This document shows positions 25,887 to 34,799 of a DNA stretch of 64,000 nucleotides, in pieces. Position 1 is the first letter of the stretch; every line of letters begins with the position of its first letter. Position numbers and translations under genes: made by a program. The notes below the pieces were generated by a model, which worked only from the letters and a program-made list of their open reading frames with translations, had not been told where the DNA came from and made no database searches. This stretch comes from an uncultured Collinsella sp. (GTDB lineage: Bacteria; Actinomycetota; Coriobacteriia; Coriobacteriales; Coriobacteriaceae): contig UQIE01000004.1 of assembly GCA_900541065.1 (NCBI GenBank), positions 71,307 through 135,306 on the forward strand, written 5' to 3'.

Positions 25887-25909
25887 CCCGCAGACAAGGG
25901 GTCTGCGGG
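25887..25909 (+). promoter_or_regulatory. Hairpin in the pnp leader
   Basis: CCCGCAGAC (25887-25895) and GTCTGCGGG (25901-25909) form a perfect 9-bp stem with a 5-base loop, 5 bases before the AAGGAG ribosome binding site of pnp. In enterobacteria a pnp leader hairpin is the target of autoregulation by RNase III and PNPase; a similar role here is inferred. Confidence 0.5.
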
Positions 25910-25922
25910 GTTAAGGAGAACA

Positions 25923-28169
25923 ATGACACTCGTATCCAAGAACTTTGAGCTGTACGGCAAGACCTACACCTTTGAGTCGGGCGAGCTTGCCAAGCAGGCC
26001 ACCGGCGCCTGCCTGGTCAAGCAGGGCGACACCACGATGCTCGACACCGTGGTCGTCTCCAAGGAGCGCAAGAACTACGACTTCTTCCCGCTGACCGTCG
26101 ACTTCAACGAGAAGATGTACGCAGCCGGCCGCATCCCGGGTGGCTACCTCAAGCGTGAGGGCCGTCCCAGCGAGAAGGCCACGCTCACGGCCCGCATGAT
26201 CGATCGCCCGATTCGCCCGAGCTTCCCGGATGGCTTCCGCAACGAGGTGCACATCGTCGCCACCTCGCTCGTCGCCGACCAGGTCAACCCCTTCGATGTC
26301 ATCAACGTCATGGGTGCATCCCTGGCCATGACGCTTGGCGGCGTGCCCTTCGAGGGCCCGCTTGCCTGCGTGCGCATCGGCCGTAACGTGGAGACAGGCG
26401 AGTTTATCGTCAACCCCACCTACGAGGAACGCGAGAACTCGGATTTGGACCTGGAGCTGGGCGGATCCGCCGACTTCATCTCGATGGTCGAGGCCGGCGC
26501 CGAGGAGATCTCCGAGGACGACATGCTCGCCGCCATGAAGTTTGGCCAGGAGGCCCTTGCCGCTTTCTGCCAGGCTCAGGACGAGTTCGTCGCCGAGTGG
26601 GAGCAGGTTAACGGCCCCATCGTCAAGAAGGAGTACCCGCTCGACCAGCCCGTCGAGGAGGTCCAGGAGCGCATCTTCGCCCACTACGACGAGATGGCAG
26701 CCGCCCTTCGCGACTCCGACAAGCTCTCCCGTATCGGTAAGGTCGAGGCTCTGAAGGAGTCCATCCGCGCCGAGTTCACCGAGGAGGAGCAGGCCGCTTG
26801 GGAACGCGAGATCCCCGTGGCGCTCAAGAAGCTCGAGAAGAAGGCCATGCGCACCATGGTCGTTGAGACCGGCGAGCGCGTCGACGGTCGTGCCGCCGAT
26901 GAGATCCGTCCCATCATGGTGAAGGACAACTACCTGCCGCTCGTTCACGGCTCCGGCCTGTTCCAGCGCGGCCAGACCCAGGTGCTTTCCGTCCTGTCGC
27001 TCGGCATGCTCAACGAGGGCCAGCGTCTGGATACCATCGAGCCCACCGAGGGCAAACGCTACATGCACCACTACAACTTCCCGCCGTTTTGCACCGGTGA
27101 GACCGGCCGCATGGGCAGCCCCAAGCGCCGCGAGATCGGCCACGGCAATCTAGCCGAGCGCGCTCTGCTTCCGGTGCTCCCCGACGAGAACGAGTTCCCC
27201 TACGCCATCCGCGTGGTCTCCGAGGTCATGGAGTCCAACGGCTCCTCTTCGATGGCTTCGACCTGCGGCTCTACCCTCGCCCTTATGGACGGCGGCGTGC
27301 CCATTAAGCGCCCGGTCTCCGGTATCGCCATGGGCCTGATCCAGGAGGAGGGCAAGACCGTGGTCCTGTCCGACATCCAGGGTCTCGAGGACTTCCTGGG
27401 CGACATGGACTTTAAGGTCACCGGCACCACCGAGGGCATCACCGCCCTGCAGATGGACAACAAGGCCACCGGCCTCACTTTCGACATCCTGGCCCGCGCT
27501 CTGCAACAGGCCAAGGAGGGTCGCGCCTTCATCCTGCAGAAGATGCTCGATGTGATTCCCGAGCCGCGCCACACCACGCGCAGCACCGCTCCGCGCATCG
27601 TTTCCATCCAGGTTCCGACCGACAAGATCCGCGACGTCATCGGTTCCGGCGGTAAGGTCATCCGCGGTATCCAGGACGAGACCGGCGCCTCGGTCGACAT
27701 CCAGGAGGACGGCACCGTCTTTGTCGGCGGCACCGGCGAGTCCGTCGACCAGGCCGTCGAGCGTATCAAGCTCATCATCAAGGTTCCCGAGCCGGGCGAG
27801 GAGTACACCGGTCGCGTGGTCTCCATCCAGCCCTTCGGCGCCTTCGTCAACCTGCTGCCCGGTAAGGACGGCCTGCTGCACATCTCCCGCGTCGCCAAGG
27901 GCCGCGTGGAGAAGGTCGAGGACGTCCTCAACGTGGGCGACGAGGTCAAGGTCGTCGTCATCGAGGTCGACGATCGTGGCAAGATTTCGCTCGATCGTCT
28001 GGACAAGCCCGAGGCCCCGGCTCGTGCCGAGGGTGCCTCTGAGGGCGACGGCGAGCACTTCCAGCGCCGTGAGCGTCCGCGTCGCGAGCGCTCCGAGCGC
28101 AGCGACCGTCCGCGCCGTCCCGGTGACAACGGAGGCCGCAAGCCCCGCCGTCACCACGACGCCGAGTAA
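25923..28169 (+). CDS. pnp: Polyribonucleotide nucleotidyltransferase (PNPase)
   Basis: PNPase degrades RNA 3'-to-5' with phosphate. The 748-residue protein has two RNase PH-like domains (the second with MGSPKRREIGHGNLAERAL), a KH domain (IPT-like start VPTDKIRDVIGSGGK) and an S1 domain (EEYTGRVVSIQPFGAFV). It ends in an arginine-rich, probably disordered tail (RRERPRRERSERSDRPRRPG) that is typical of actinobacteria and may bind RNA. The ATG at 25923 follows AAGGAG. It is flanked by a leader hairpin and a terminator, and followed by the structured elements before rnj. Confidence 0.96.
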   Translation: MTLVSKNFELYGKTYTFESGELAKQATGACLVKQGDTTMLDTVVVSKERKNYDFFPLTVDFNEKMYAAGRIPGGYLKREGRPSEKATLTARMIDRPIRPSFPDGFRNEVHIVATSLVADQVNPFDVINVMGASLAMTLGGVPFEGPLACVRIGRNVETGEFIVNPTYEERENSDLDLELGGSADFISMVEAGAEEISEDDMLAAMKFGQEALAAFCQAQDEFVAEWEQVNGPIVKKEYPLDQPVEEVQERIFAHYDEMAAALRDSDKLSRIGKVEALKESIRAEFTEEEQAAWEREIPVALKKLEKKAMRTMVVETGERVDGRAADEIRPIMVKDNYLPLVHGSGLFQRGQTQVLSVLSLGMLNEGQRLDTIEPTEGKRYMHHYNFPPFCTGETGRMGSPKRREIGHGNLAERALLPVLPDENEFPYAIRVVSEVMESNGSSSMASTCGSTLALMDGGVPIKRPVSGIAMGLIQEEGKTVVLSDIQGLEDFLGDMDFKVTGTTEGITALQMDNKATGLTFDILARALQQAKEGRAFILQKMLDVIPEPRHTTRSTAPRIVSIQVPTDKIRDVIGSGGKVIRGIQDETGASVDIQEDGTVFVGGTGESVDQAVERIKLIIKVPEPGEEYTGRVVSIQPFGAFVNLLPGKDGLLHISRVAKGRVEKVEDVLNVGDEVKVVVIEVDDRGKISLDRLDKPEAPARAEGASEGDGEHFQRRERPRRERSERSDRPRRPGDNGGRKPRRHHDAE

Positions 28170-28192
28170 CAGCTAAACATAAGCAGCTCAAC

Positions 28193-28222
28193 AAGGGCGA
28201 CTCCTAAGGGGGTCGCCCTTTT
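28193..28222 (+). terminator. Terminator of pnp, overlapping the first nested-palindrome element
   Basis: AAGGGCGAC (28193-28201) pairs with GTCGCCCTT (28212-28220), followed by TTTT. Its 3' arm overlaps the first bases of the palindrome arm beginning at 28216, so the two structures are partly exclusive. Confidence 0.8.
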
Positions 28223-28362
28223 GCTTGCGCCCGGGAGGGCCGCATATGAAGTTTCCTGCTCTACAGTCCTGCGCAAGACGGAAAGCACATTAAGTGCTTT
28301 CCTTTGCGTGCGGAACTCGCGATAAACTTCATATGCGTCCCTCCCGGGCGCAAGCAAAAGGG
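28216..28362 (+). repeat. Nested-palindrome element, family 1, copy A
   Basis: Outer arms of 39 bases (28216-28254 and 28324-28362) are complementary at 38 positions. They enclose a 69-base core (28255-28323). The core has CCTGCTCTACAGTCCTG (28255-28271), an inner stem CGCAA/TTGCG, a 9-bp apical hairpin GGAAAGCAC/GTGCTTTCC with loop ATTAA (28280-28302), and GCGGAACTCGCGAT (28310-28323). Copy B carries the same core on the other strand but different arms. No open reading frame is inside. It may be a structured RNA or a structured mobile repeat. Confidence 0.85.
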
Positions 28363-28490
28363 CTGGTTAGTGCCGCTCGCTATTTAGTTAGACAGTCTAT
28401 TCAGTAGCCAGATTTCAGATCAGTAGATAGACGTAGCAGTATTTTCCCAGATAAAGCTGCCCAAAATAAACCTGGTCCCTTATTGGCAGT
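28363..28490. other. Spacer between elements A and B
   Basis: This is 128 AT-richer bases with no plausible gene. A hairpin CTGCC...GGCAG with an inner AATAA/TTATT stem lies at about 28458-28489 and runs into TTTT, resembling a terminator in the plus direction. A weaker GTCTA/TAGAC pair lies at about 28396-28432. Confidence 0.5.
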
Positions 28491-28619
28491 TTTCCCGTGG
28501 GGCGGGCACTGATGAAGTTTATCGCGAGTTCCGCACGAACAGGAGGCCACTTAATGTGGCCTCCGTCGTGAGCAGGACTGTAGAGCAGGAAACTTCATCA
28601 GTGCCCGCCCCACGGGAAA
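28491..28619 (-). repeat. Nested-palindrome element, family 1, copy B
   Basis: Arms of 30 bases (28491-28520 and 28590-28619) are perfectly complementary and enclose a 69-base core (28521-28589), exactly the length of copy A. On the minus strand the core repeats the 17-base and 14-base conserved blocks of copy A. The apical hairpin is GGAGGCCAC/GTGGCCTCC (28542-28564), differing from copy A at three base pairs, all compensated. Only the inner ATGAAGTTT/AAACTTCAT part of the arms is shared. It points toward copy A (convergent). Confidence 0.85.
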
Positions 28620-28681
28620 CCGGCGGGATAGACCAGTTCAGATGGGGCTTTGATGCATGGGTGGTCTGTTGTTGTGCAAAT

Positions 28682-28690
28682 GGGTATCAT
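28682..28690 (+). promoter_or_regulatory. Extended -10 promoter of rnj
   Basis: GGGTATCAT, followed by a leader of about 110 bases to the rnj ATG. The -35 region is not recognisable. Confidence 0.45.
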
Positions 28691-28809
28691 ACTGTGGATA
28701 TTGCATCGACTCTGTGATGCATGTTTGTACGTTCCCGGCGGTCGGTTTGCCAGAAGCGCCCCGTCGGTTGTTCCAGACCCGTTTCGAAGAAAGGAAACCA
28801 CACTAACCT

Positions 28810-30480
28810 ATGGCAGCTAAAAAATCATCTCCCTTGAAGATCATTCCGCTCGGCGGCCTTGACGGCATCGGCAAGAACATGACGGTCTTCGAGTGCGGCG
28901 ACGACATGGTGCTCGTCGACGCTGGCCTCATGTTCCCCGACGACTCCCAGCCCGGTATCGACCTGGTGCTTCCTGACTACACCTACGTTCTTGAAAACGA
29001 GGAGAAGCTCCGCGGTATCGTCGTCACCCACGGCCACGAGGACCACACCGGTTCGCTTCCGTATCTACTGCAGGACCTCAACAACAAGGTGCCCATCTTC
29101 TCGAGCAAGCTGACGCTTGGCTTTATCGAGGGCAAGCTCTCTGAGTTCCGAATCCGCGCGCCCAAGTTCCGCGAGGTCAAGGGCGGAAGCCATGTCAATC
29201 TCGGTGGCATCTCGCTCGACTTCTTCTCGATGACGCACTCCATCCCCGGCGCTCTGGGCGTGTTCATTCGCACTAACCAGGGCACCGTTATGCACACCGG
29301 CGACTTTAAGCTCGACCAGACGCCCATCGACGGCGTTACGCCCGACTATGCCGCTATCAGCCGCTTTGCCAAGCAGGGTATCGACCTGCTGCTGTCCGAC
29401 TCCACCAACGCCACGGTTCCCGGCTTTACCAAGTCCGAGGCCGAGGTTGGTCCCAACTTGCTGCACGCTATCAAGAACGCCCCGGGTCGCGTGTTCGTCG
29501 CGTCGTTCTCGAGCCATATCCATCGCCTGCAGCAGATCTGCGATGCCGCCCGCAAGTGCGGCCGTAAGGTCGTTGTGACCGGTCGCTCCATGCTCACGAA
29601 CACCCGCGTGGCGCGTGAGCTGGGCTACCTCAACATCGACGATGCCGATATCATCGATGCCTTCGATATCGATAACCTGCCCGACGACAAGATCGTCGTC
29701 ATGTGCACCGGTTCGCAGGGCGAGCCGCTGTCGGCCCTGTCCCGCATGGCCAACGGAGAGCACAAGACGCTCTCCATCCACGAGGGCGATACCGTTATCC
29801 TCTCGGCAACGCCGGTCCCCGGTAACGAGAAAGCCGTCCAGCAGGTCGTCAACAGCCTAGCCAAGCTCGGCTGCGACGTGTGGGATAAGAACCGCGCTCT
29901 CGTTCACGTCTCCGGTCACGGTAGCCAGGAGGAACTCAAGCTACTGATGGCCATGGCCAAGCCCACCTACTTTATGCCGGTTCACGGCGAGGCCGTGCAT
30001 CTGCGTGCCCATGCCCAGCTTGCTCGTAAGATGGGCATCAAGGATGATCACATCTTTATCCTCGATAACGGCGACACGCTCGAGATGCGCGGCGGTATCG
30101 TCAAACGCGGTACGCCCGTCGAGTCCGGCGTCGTCTACGTCGACGGCCTGCGTATCGGCGATACCGACCCCATCGTCCTGCGCGATCGTCAGAAGCTCGC
30201 CAACGACGGTATGGTTACCGCTGTTGCCATCGTCTCGCTCAAGCACAAGAAGATCGAGGCCATCGAGTTCTCGGGCCGCGGCGTCTCGTTTGCCATCGAC
30301 GACCAGTTCTCCGAGGATGCCTCCGCGTCCATTATGAAGACGATCGAGAAGGGCAAGTTTAGCTTTACGAGCAGCGGTTCCGATGCCATTCGCAAGGCCG
30401 TGCGCGATTCGCTCTCTAACTTTATCTGGAGCCGTACGCGCACCCGTCCGATGATCATCCCGGTCGTCATGGAGGTTTAG
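28810..30480 (+). CDS. rnj: Ribonuclease J
   Basis: RNase J is a metallo-beta-lactamase/beta-CASP nuclease with 5'-to-3' exonuclease and endonuclease activity. The metal motif HGHEDH is at residues 74-79. Further metal ligands lie in VMHTGDFKLD, and the beta-CASP region ends with VSGHGSQEELK and the MPVHGE motif. The C-terminal dimerisation domain is complete (556 aa). The ATG at 28810 is preceded by GAAAGGAAA at a slightly long distance (about 12 bases). The next gene, ftsK, starts 1 base after the stop, a common actinobacterial order. Confidence 0.95.
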   Translation: MAAKKSSPLKIIPLGGLDGIGKNMTVFECGDDMVLVDAGLMFPDDSQPGIDLVLPDYTYVLENEEKLRGIVVTHGHEDHTGSLPYLLQDLNNKVPIFSSKLTLGFIEGKLSEFRIRAPKFREVKGGSHVNLGGISLDFFSMTHSIPGALGVFIRTNQGTVMHTGDFKLDQTPIDGVTPDYAAISRFAKQGIDLLLSDSTNATVPGFTKSEAEVGPNLLHAIKNAPGRVFVASFSSHIHRLQQICDAARKCGRKVVVTGRSMLTNTRVARELGYLNIDDADIIDAFDIDNLPDDKIVVMCTGSQGEPLSALSRMANGEHKTLSIHEGDTVILSATPVPGNEKAVQQVVNSLAKLGCDVWDKNRALVHVSGHGSQEELKLLMAMAKPTYFMPVHGEAVHLRAHAQLARKMGIKDDHIFILDNGDTLEMRGGIVKRGTPVESGVVYVDGLRIGDTDPIVLRDRQKLANDGMVTAVAIVSLKHKKIEAIEFSGRGVSFAIDDQFSEDASASIMKTIEKGKFSFTSSGSDAIRKAVRDSLSNFIWSRTRTRPMIIPVVMEV

Positions 30481-30481
30481 T

Positions 30482-33262
30482 TTGGCGCGCGGATCTGCAC
30501 AAAACGCCAAAGGCAATAAGGCCAATAACCAACCGGCATCTGCTAAGGGTGCCGGTTCCCATCTGCGTGCCAATAAGGGCCACGAGGCGGACTTCGACGA
30601 TTTTGAGCCCTTGGTGGAGCCCTCGGCCAATCGCGATATCGCCGGCGTGGTCATTGCCGTTTTGGCGATTGCGTCCTTTATTGCCGTGATTTCTCCGGCA
30701 ACAGCGCCCGTGACGGCTGCTGTTGCCGGTTTTTACCACCTGGGCTTTGGCCTGGGCGCCTACGTGCTGCCGATCGTCATTTTGCTGTTTGCCGCCACGC
30801 TCTTTTTAGGCGAGGACTCGCCGCTCAACGTGCGCTCTGTTGCGGGCGGCGCCGTGGTCTTTATCGCCGTCGTCTCCATTCTTTCGCTGATGGTGCCGGG
30901 CACGAGTGTCTCGTGTGACCTTATGTTCACGCCGCAAAATTTGTCCGCCTCGGGTGGCTACATCGGTGCGTTTATTGCGAGTGCGCTGCAGAATGCCCTG
31001 GGTAAGCCTATCGCGATGGTAGTCCTGTTGGGCCTTGTCGTCGTGGGCTTGGTCATCATCGGCTTTTCGGTGGGTGGCGTGCTGCGCTCTGCCCGCGACC
31101 GCGCGGCCGATTTTGCCGAGCGCCGTCGTGCCGATGTTAACGCGAGCCCGTGGGGTGACGACGAAGCCCTGTCGGTGCCCGGCGTTGCCCGTCCGCACCT
31201 GAGCATTCTTCGTCAAAAGGGCTCCGATGCTGCCGTGACCACGGTCATGGGCAACGATGCGGACCCGGTTTTGGACGATGACGACGAGGACGAGGATCCG
31301 TTTGTCGACGTGTCCGATGCCGTGGAAGCTGAGCGCGCTAAGACGACGCTGTTGCCGCGCCGCCATGCCAAGAAGGGCAAGGCTGCGCCTAATCTCAATA
31401 CGAGTGAGCCTGACCCGTCTTGGTCCGATAGCGAGATTGAGCTCACCGAGGGCGATGACGAGGACGACGAGGCTCCGATTGAGACCGCAAAGACAACTTT
31501 GCTGCCGCGTCGCCATGCAAAGCGCGACCAGGTAACCGGTCAGCTTTCGATGGAAGACGACCCCGATAAGATCGACGAGTCCGAGCCGCCGTTTGCCGTG
31601 AATCCTGTCTCGGCAACACCTCAGATTCCCGACTTCTTGAAGCATCCCAAGGTTGCCGATACGGCTGTCGCGGGCGCTGCCGAGGCGCCTACTCCTAGCG
31701 ATGGGGGAGCGGTCAATGCCCCCGCGGATAACGAGGGCGAAGAAGAGGACGGCTTCAAGCTTCCGCCGCTCGAGATCCTGCACGCCAACCCGCAGTCGGC
31801 GTCCTCCGCGTCATCTGACAAGGAGCTGGAACAGACTGCCGAGTCACTGCAATCCACCTTGCTTGAGTTTGGCCGCAGTGCCCGCGTGGTCGGCTGGATC
31901 GCCGGCCCCACGGTGACGACCTTTAAGCTGCAACCTGGCGAGGGCGAGCGCGTGAGCAAGATTTCGAGCCTCGAGGACGATATCGCGCTTTCGCTCGCTG
32001 CTCAGTCGGTGCGCATCTTTGCCCCGATCCCCGGTACCTCGCTTGTGGGTATCGAGATCCCCAATCGCAAGCGCCAGAACGTCAACCTGGGCGACGTGCT
32101 TCCCTATGTGAAGGGCGGTCCGCTCGAGCTGGCCATCGGTCGAGATGCCGAGGGCACGCCGGTCGTCGCCGACCTTGCCAAGATGCCCCACCTGCTGATC
32201 GCCGGCACGACCGGTTCTGGTAAGTCGGTGATGATCAACTCCATCATCACGACCCTGCTCATGCGCGCGCTTCCCGAGGACGTTCGCCTGATCATGGTCG
32301 ACCCCAAGCGCGTCGAGCTTGCGGGCTATAACGGTTTGCCGCATCTCTATGTGCCCGTGGTGACCGAGCCCAAGCAGGCCGCGAGCGCTCTGCAATGGGC
32401 CGTGTCCGAGATGGAGCGTCGTCTGAAGGTCTTCGAGCGTCTCAACGTGCGTAAGATCTCGACCTACAACGAAAAGCAGGCCGCCGGCGAGTTTGAGCAT
32501 TACGACAACCCGCCGCAAAAGATGCCCTACCTGGTCATCATCATTGACGAGCTCTCGGACCTGATGATGGTCGCCGGTAAGGATGTCGAGGCCTCGATTG
32601 TGCGTATTGCGCAGCTGGGCCGTGCCGCCGGCATTCATCTTATCGTGGCCACGCAGCGCCCCAGTTCCAACGTAGTGACGGGCCTTATCAAGGCCAACAT
32701 CACCAACCGCATCGCCTTTAATGTCGCCACGGGCATCGACTCGCGCGTCATCATCGACCAGATGGGTGCCGAAAAGCTCACCGGTTTGGGCGACATGCTG
32801 TTCTCCAAGGTCGACTGGGGCAAGCCTCGCCGTATCCAGGGCTGCTTTGTCTCGGACGACGAAATCAACGAGATTGTCGAGTTCGTCAAGTCGCAGAGTG
32901 AGCCTGACTACCACGAGGAGATTCTGTCTGCCGTGGCGCCCGCTTCCATGTCCATGGCGGGTGGCGGCGGCATTGTCCGCACCGGAGTCGCCGAGCCGCA
33001 AGACGATGATCCGCTCATTTGGGAAGCCGCCCATATTGTGGTGGAATCGCAGCTTGGCTCCACATCTGGCCTGCAACGTCGTCTGAAGGTTGGCTATGCG
33101 CGTGCCGGGCGTATTATGGACATGCTGGAAGAAAAGGGTGTCGTCGGCCCGCCCGACGGTTCCAAGCCGCGCGAGGTCCTGTTGGACGAGGAGGGGCTTG
33201 CCGCACTGGAATCTGTCGACGCCGAGATGGCACGTGAAGATCGTGAGTTTGGAGGATTCTGA
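30482..33262 (+). CDS. ftsK: DNA translocase FtsK/SpoIIIE
   Basis: This septal DNA pump helps clear and resolve chromosomes at division. The 926-residue protein has a short basic start, four membrane helices (about 55-195), a long acidic low-complexity linker, and a C-terminal RecA-like motor with Walker A GTTGSGKS near residue 575, LIMVDPKRVELAGY and ATQRPS. A winged-helix gamma domain (LGSTSGLQRRLKVGYARAGRIMD) ends it. The linker holds two copies of TTLLPRRHAK (near residues 289 and 340). The TTG start follows GGAGG. The stop overlaps the next ATG. Confidence 0.94.
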   Translation: MARGSAQNAKGNKANNQPASAKGAGSHLRANKGHEADFDDFEPLVEPSANRDIAGVVIAVLAIASFIAVISPATAPVTAAVAGFYHLGFGLGAYVLPIVILLFAATLFLGEDSPLNVRSVAGGAVVFIAVVSILSLMVPGTSVSCDLMFTPQNLSASGGYIGAFIASALQNALGKPIAMVVLLGLVVVGLVIIGFSVGGVLRSARDRAADFAERRRADVNASPWGDDEALSVPGVARPHLSILRQKGSDAAVTTVMGNDADPVLDDDDEDEDPFVDVSDAVEAERAKTTLLPRRHAKKGKAAPNLNTSEPDPSWSDSEIELTEGDDEDDEAPIETAKTTLLPRRHAKRDQVTGQLSMEDDPDKIDESEPPFAVNPVSATPQIPDFLKHPKVADTAVAGAAEAPTPSDGGAVNAPADNEGEEEDGFKLPPLEILHANPQSASSASSDKELEQTAESLQSTLLEFGRSARVVGWIAGPTVTTFKLQPGEGERVSKISSLEDDIALSLAAQSVRIFAPIPGTSLVGIEIPNRKRQNVNLGDVLPYVKGGPLELAIGRDAEGTPVVADLAKMPHLLIAGTTGSGKSVMINSIITTLLMRALPEDVRLIMVDPKRVELAGYNGLPHLYVPVVTEPKQAASALQWAVSEMERRLKVFERLNVRKISTYNEKQAAGEFEHYDNPPQKMPYLVIIIDELSDLMMVAGKDVEASIVRIAQLGRAAGIHLIVATQRPSSNVVTGLIKANITNRIAFNVATGIDSRVIIDQMGAEKLTGLGDMLFSKVDWGKPRRIQGCFVSDDEINEIVEFVKSQSEPDYHEEILSAVAPASMSMAGGGGIVRTGVAEPQDDDPLIWEAAHIVVESQLGSTSGLQRRLKVGYARAGRIMDMLEEKGVVGPPDGSKPREVLLDEEGLAALESVDAEMAREDREFGGF

Positions 33263-34773
33263 TGGCTGCACGCTTTGGTGACATGCTGCTCGAGCAGCGT
33301 CGCCGAATGGGTCTTTCCATTCAGCAGGTCGCCAACACCATCAAAATCAGGCCGCAGATCATCGAGTTTTTCGAGACCGGTAACTTTGCTTCGATGCCGC
33401 CGCGCGGCTATGCGCAGGGCATGATTTCGAGCTATGCTCGCTTTTTGGGCCTCAATCCGCGTGAGGTCGTCAATGCCTACTTTGACGACCTGATGGCATA
33501 CGAACGCGAGACGTCGCAGCAGGGCGGTCGTTTTCAGGACGCCGCCGGCTACGTCAATTCGCGTTCCTCGGTCGATAACGGGCGCTTCCTGATGGTTCAG
33601 GGCGGTCGTTCGACCCGCTATGGACAGCGTCCTCAGCAGGCCGGTTACATTACCGAGACGGGTTCGGGCGAGGAGATTCGCTCACAGCGTGACCGGTTCC
33701 GCAGTACGCCGATGCCCGAGGACCGTGCACTTCCCGCTGCCCGCGGCGTGGCGCGTGACCCTCGTGCCGGCTACGGCGACGGCGGCTATTCCGATCGCGG
33801 TTACCGTGGTGTCTCTACCGGACGCTCTCGCGGTGGCTATGCGGACGCCGATACCACGCAGGTGACGCCGCGTCTTCGCTCTCAGTCGCAGCCGTATGGC
33901 CAGCGCTCTTCGGCTTCGCGTTCTGGCCAGCGTGGCTGTCAAGGCCGCGGTGAACTTGCGCCCCGCTCGGGTCAGCGCAGCCTTCAGGGCCAGGGTGGCT
34001 ATCGCGGCCGTTCCGATAGCAATCGTGGCCGTATGCCTCAGGGAGGCGGCCGCAGCAGTTCCAGTCGTGGACGCGGCGGTTCCCGTGCTCCTCAAAACAA
34101 CGGGCTCGATCCGCGTATCGTCTACGCCGGCATCGGCGCCGTGGCGTTGCTGCTGATCGTGCTCATCGTGGTACTTCTGCGCGGCTGCGCATCTTCGACG
34201 CCCGAGACCACGCCCGAGACGCCCACTGTTACCAAGACGACGCCCAAGAAGTCTTCTAAGAAGACCGAAACGGTCGACGAGGACGAAGACACCGATGAGC
34301 CGACTGACGAGTCGACTGATTCGGACGCCGCCAAGACGACGGCCAAGAAGGAAGAGAACGAGGTCACAAAGGTTAAGGTCTCCGTTGCCAAGGGAAAGAC
34401 CGCGTGGATTGAGGTCAAGGTCGACGGAAAGTCGGTCTATGGCGCTCAGGCGACTGGCCCCTTTGAGCAGGAGTACACGCCCGAGTCCTCGATCGAGATC
34501 ACCACGTCCAAGCCTTCCGATGTCACCGTTACCAAGAACGGCGAAAAGGTCCGTTACGATACCAAGACCTCGGGCGTGGCGCGCGTGACGATCACCGTTC
34601 CCAAGAAGGAGACGACTGATTCCGAGAATGGTGAAAGTTCTGATGGTGCCGACACCACCGATGGTACCGACACCACCGACGGCACCGATGCCCAGTCCAC
34701 GGATGGCGCCGATACCGCAACTGACGGCCAGACGCCCACCGATTCTACCGACTATTCGTACGATAGCTACTAA
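33262..34773 (+). CDS. RodZ-like HTH membrane protein with DUF4115-type domain
   Basis: The N-terminal 75 residues form an XRE-like helix-turn-helix of the RodZ family (FGDMLLEQRRRMGLSIQQVA). A long Arg/Gly/Ser-rich linker (about 90-275), one membrane helix (about 286-308), an acidic/Thr-rich stretch and a DUF4115-like beta domain follow (VSVAKGKTAWIEVKVDG). The tail is low-complexity, with repeated TDGTDT units. RodZ links MreB and cell shape; in rod-less actinobacteria the role is less certain. It is coupled to ftsK by a TGATG overlap. The basic linker suggests nucleic-acid or wall binding, which is inferred. Confidence 0.78.
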   Translation: MAARFGDMLLEQRRRMGLSIQQVANTIKIRPQIIEFFETGNFASMPPRGYAQGMISSYARFLGLNPREVVNAYFDDLMAYERETSQQGGRFQDAAGYVNSRSSVDNGRFLMVQGGRSTRYGQRPQQAGYITETGSGEEIRSQRDRFRSTPMPEDRALPAARGVARDPRAGYGDGGYSDRGYRGVSTGRSRGGYADADTTQVTPRLRSQSQPYGQRSSASRSGQRGCQGRGELAPRSGQRSLQGQGGYRGRSDSNRGRMPQGGGRSSSSRGRGGSRAPQNNGLDPRIVYAGIGAVALLLIVLIVVLLRGCASSTPETTPETPTVTKTTPKKSSKKTETVDEDEDTDEPTDESTDSDAAKTTAKKEENEVTKVKVSVAKGKTAWIEVKVDGKSVYGAQATGPFEQEYTPESSIEITTSKPSDVTVTKNGEKVRYDTKTSGVARVTITVPKKETTDSENGESSDGADTTDGTDTTDGTDAQSTDGADTATDGQTPTDSTDYSYDSY

Positions 34774-34799
34774 GCCGCTCGTACGCGAAAGGAAACATC

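Noticed and set aside
28216..28619. Elements A and B as a CRISPR array or insertion sequence
   Set aside because: Only two inverted copies, no regular spacers, no cas genes and no transposase frame inside.
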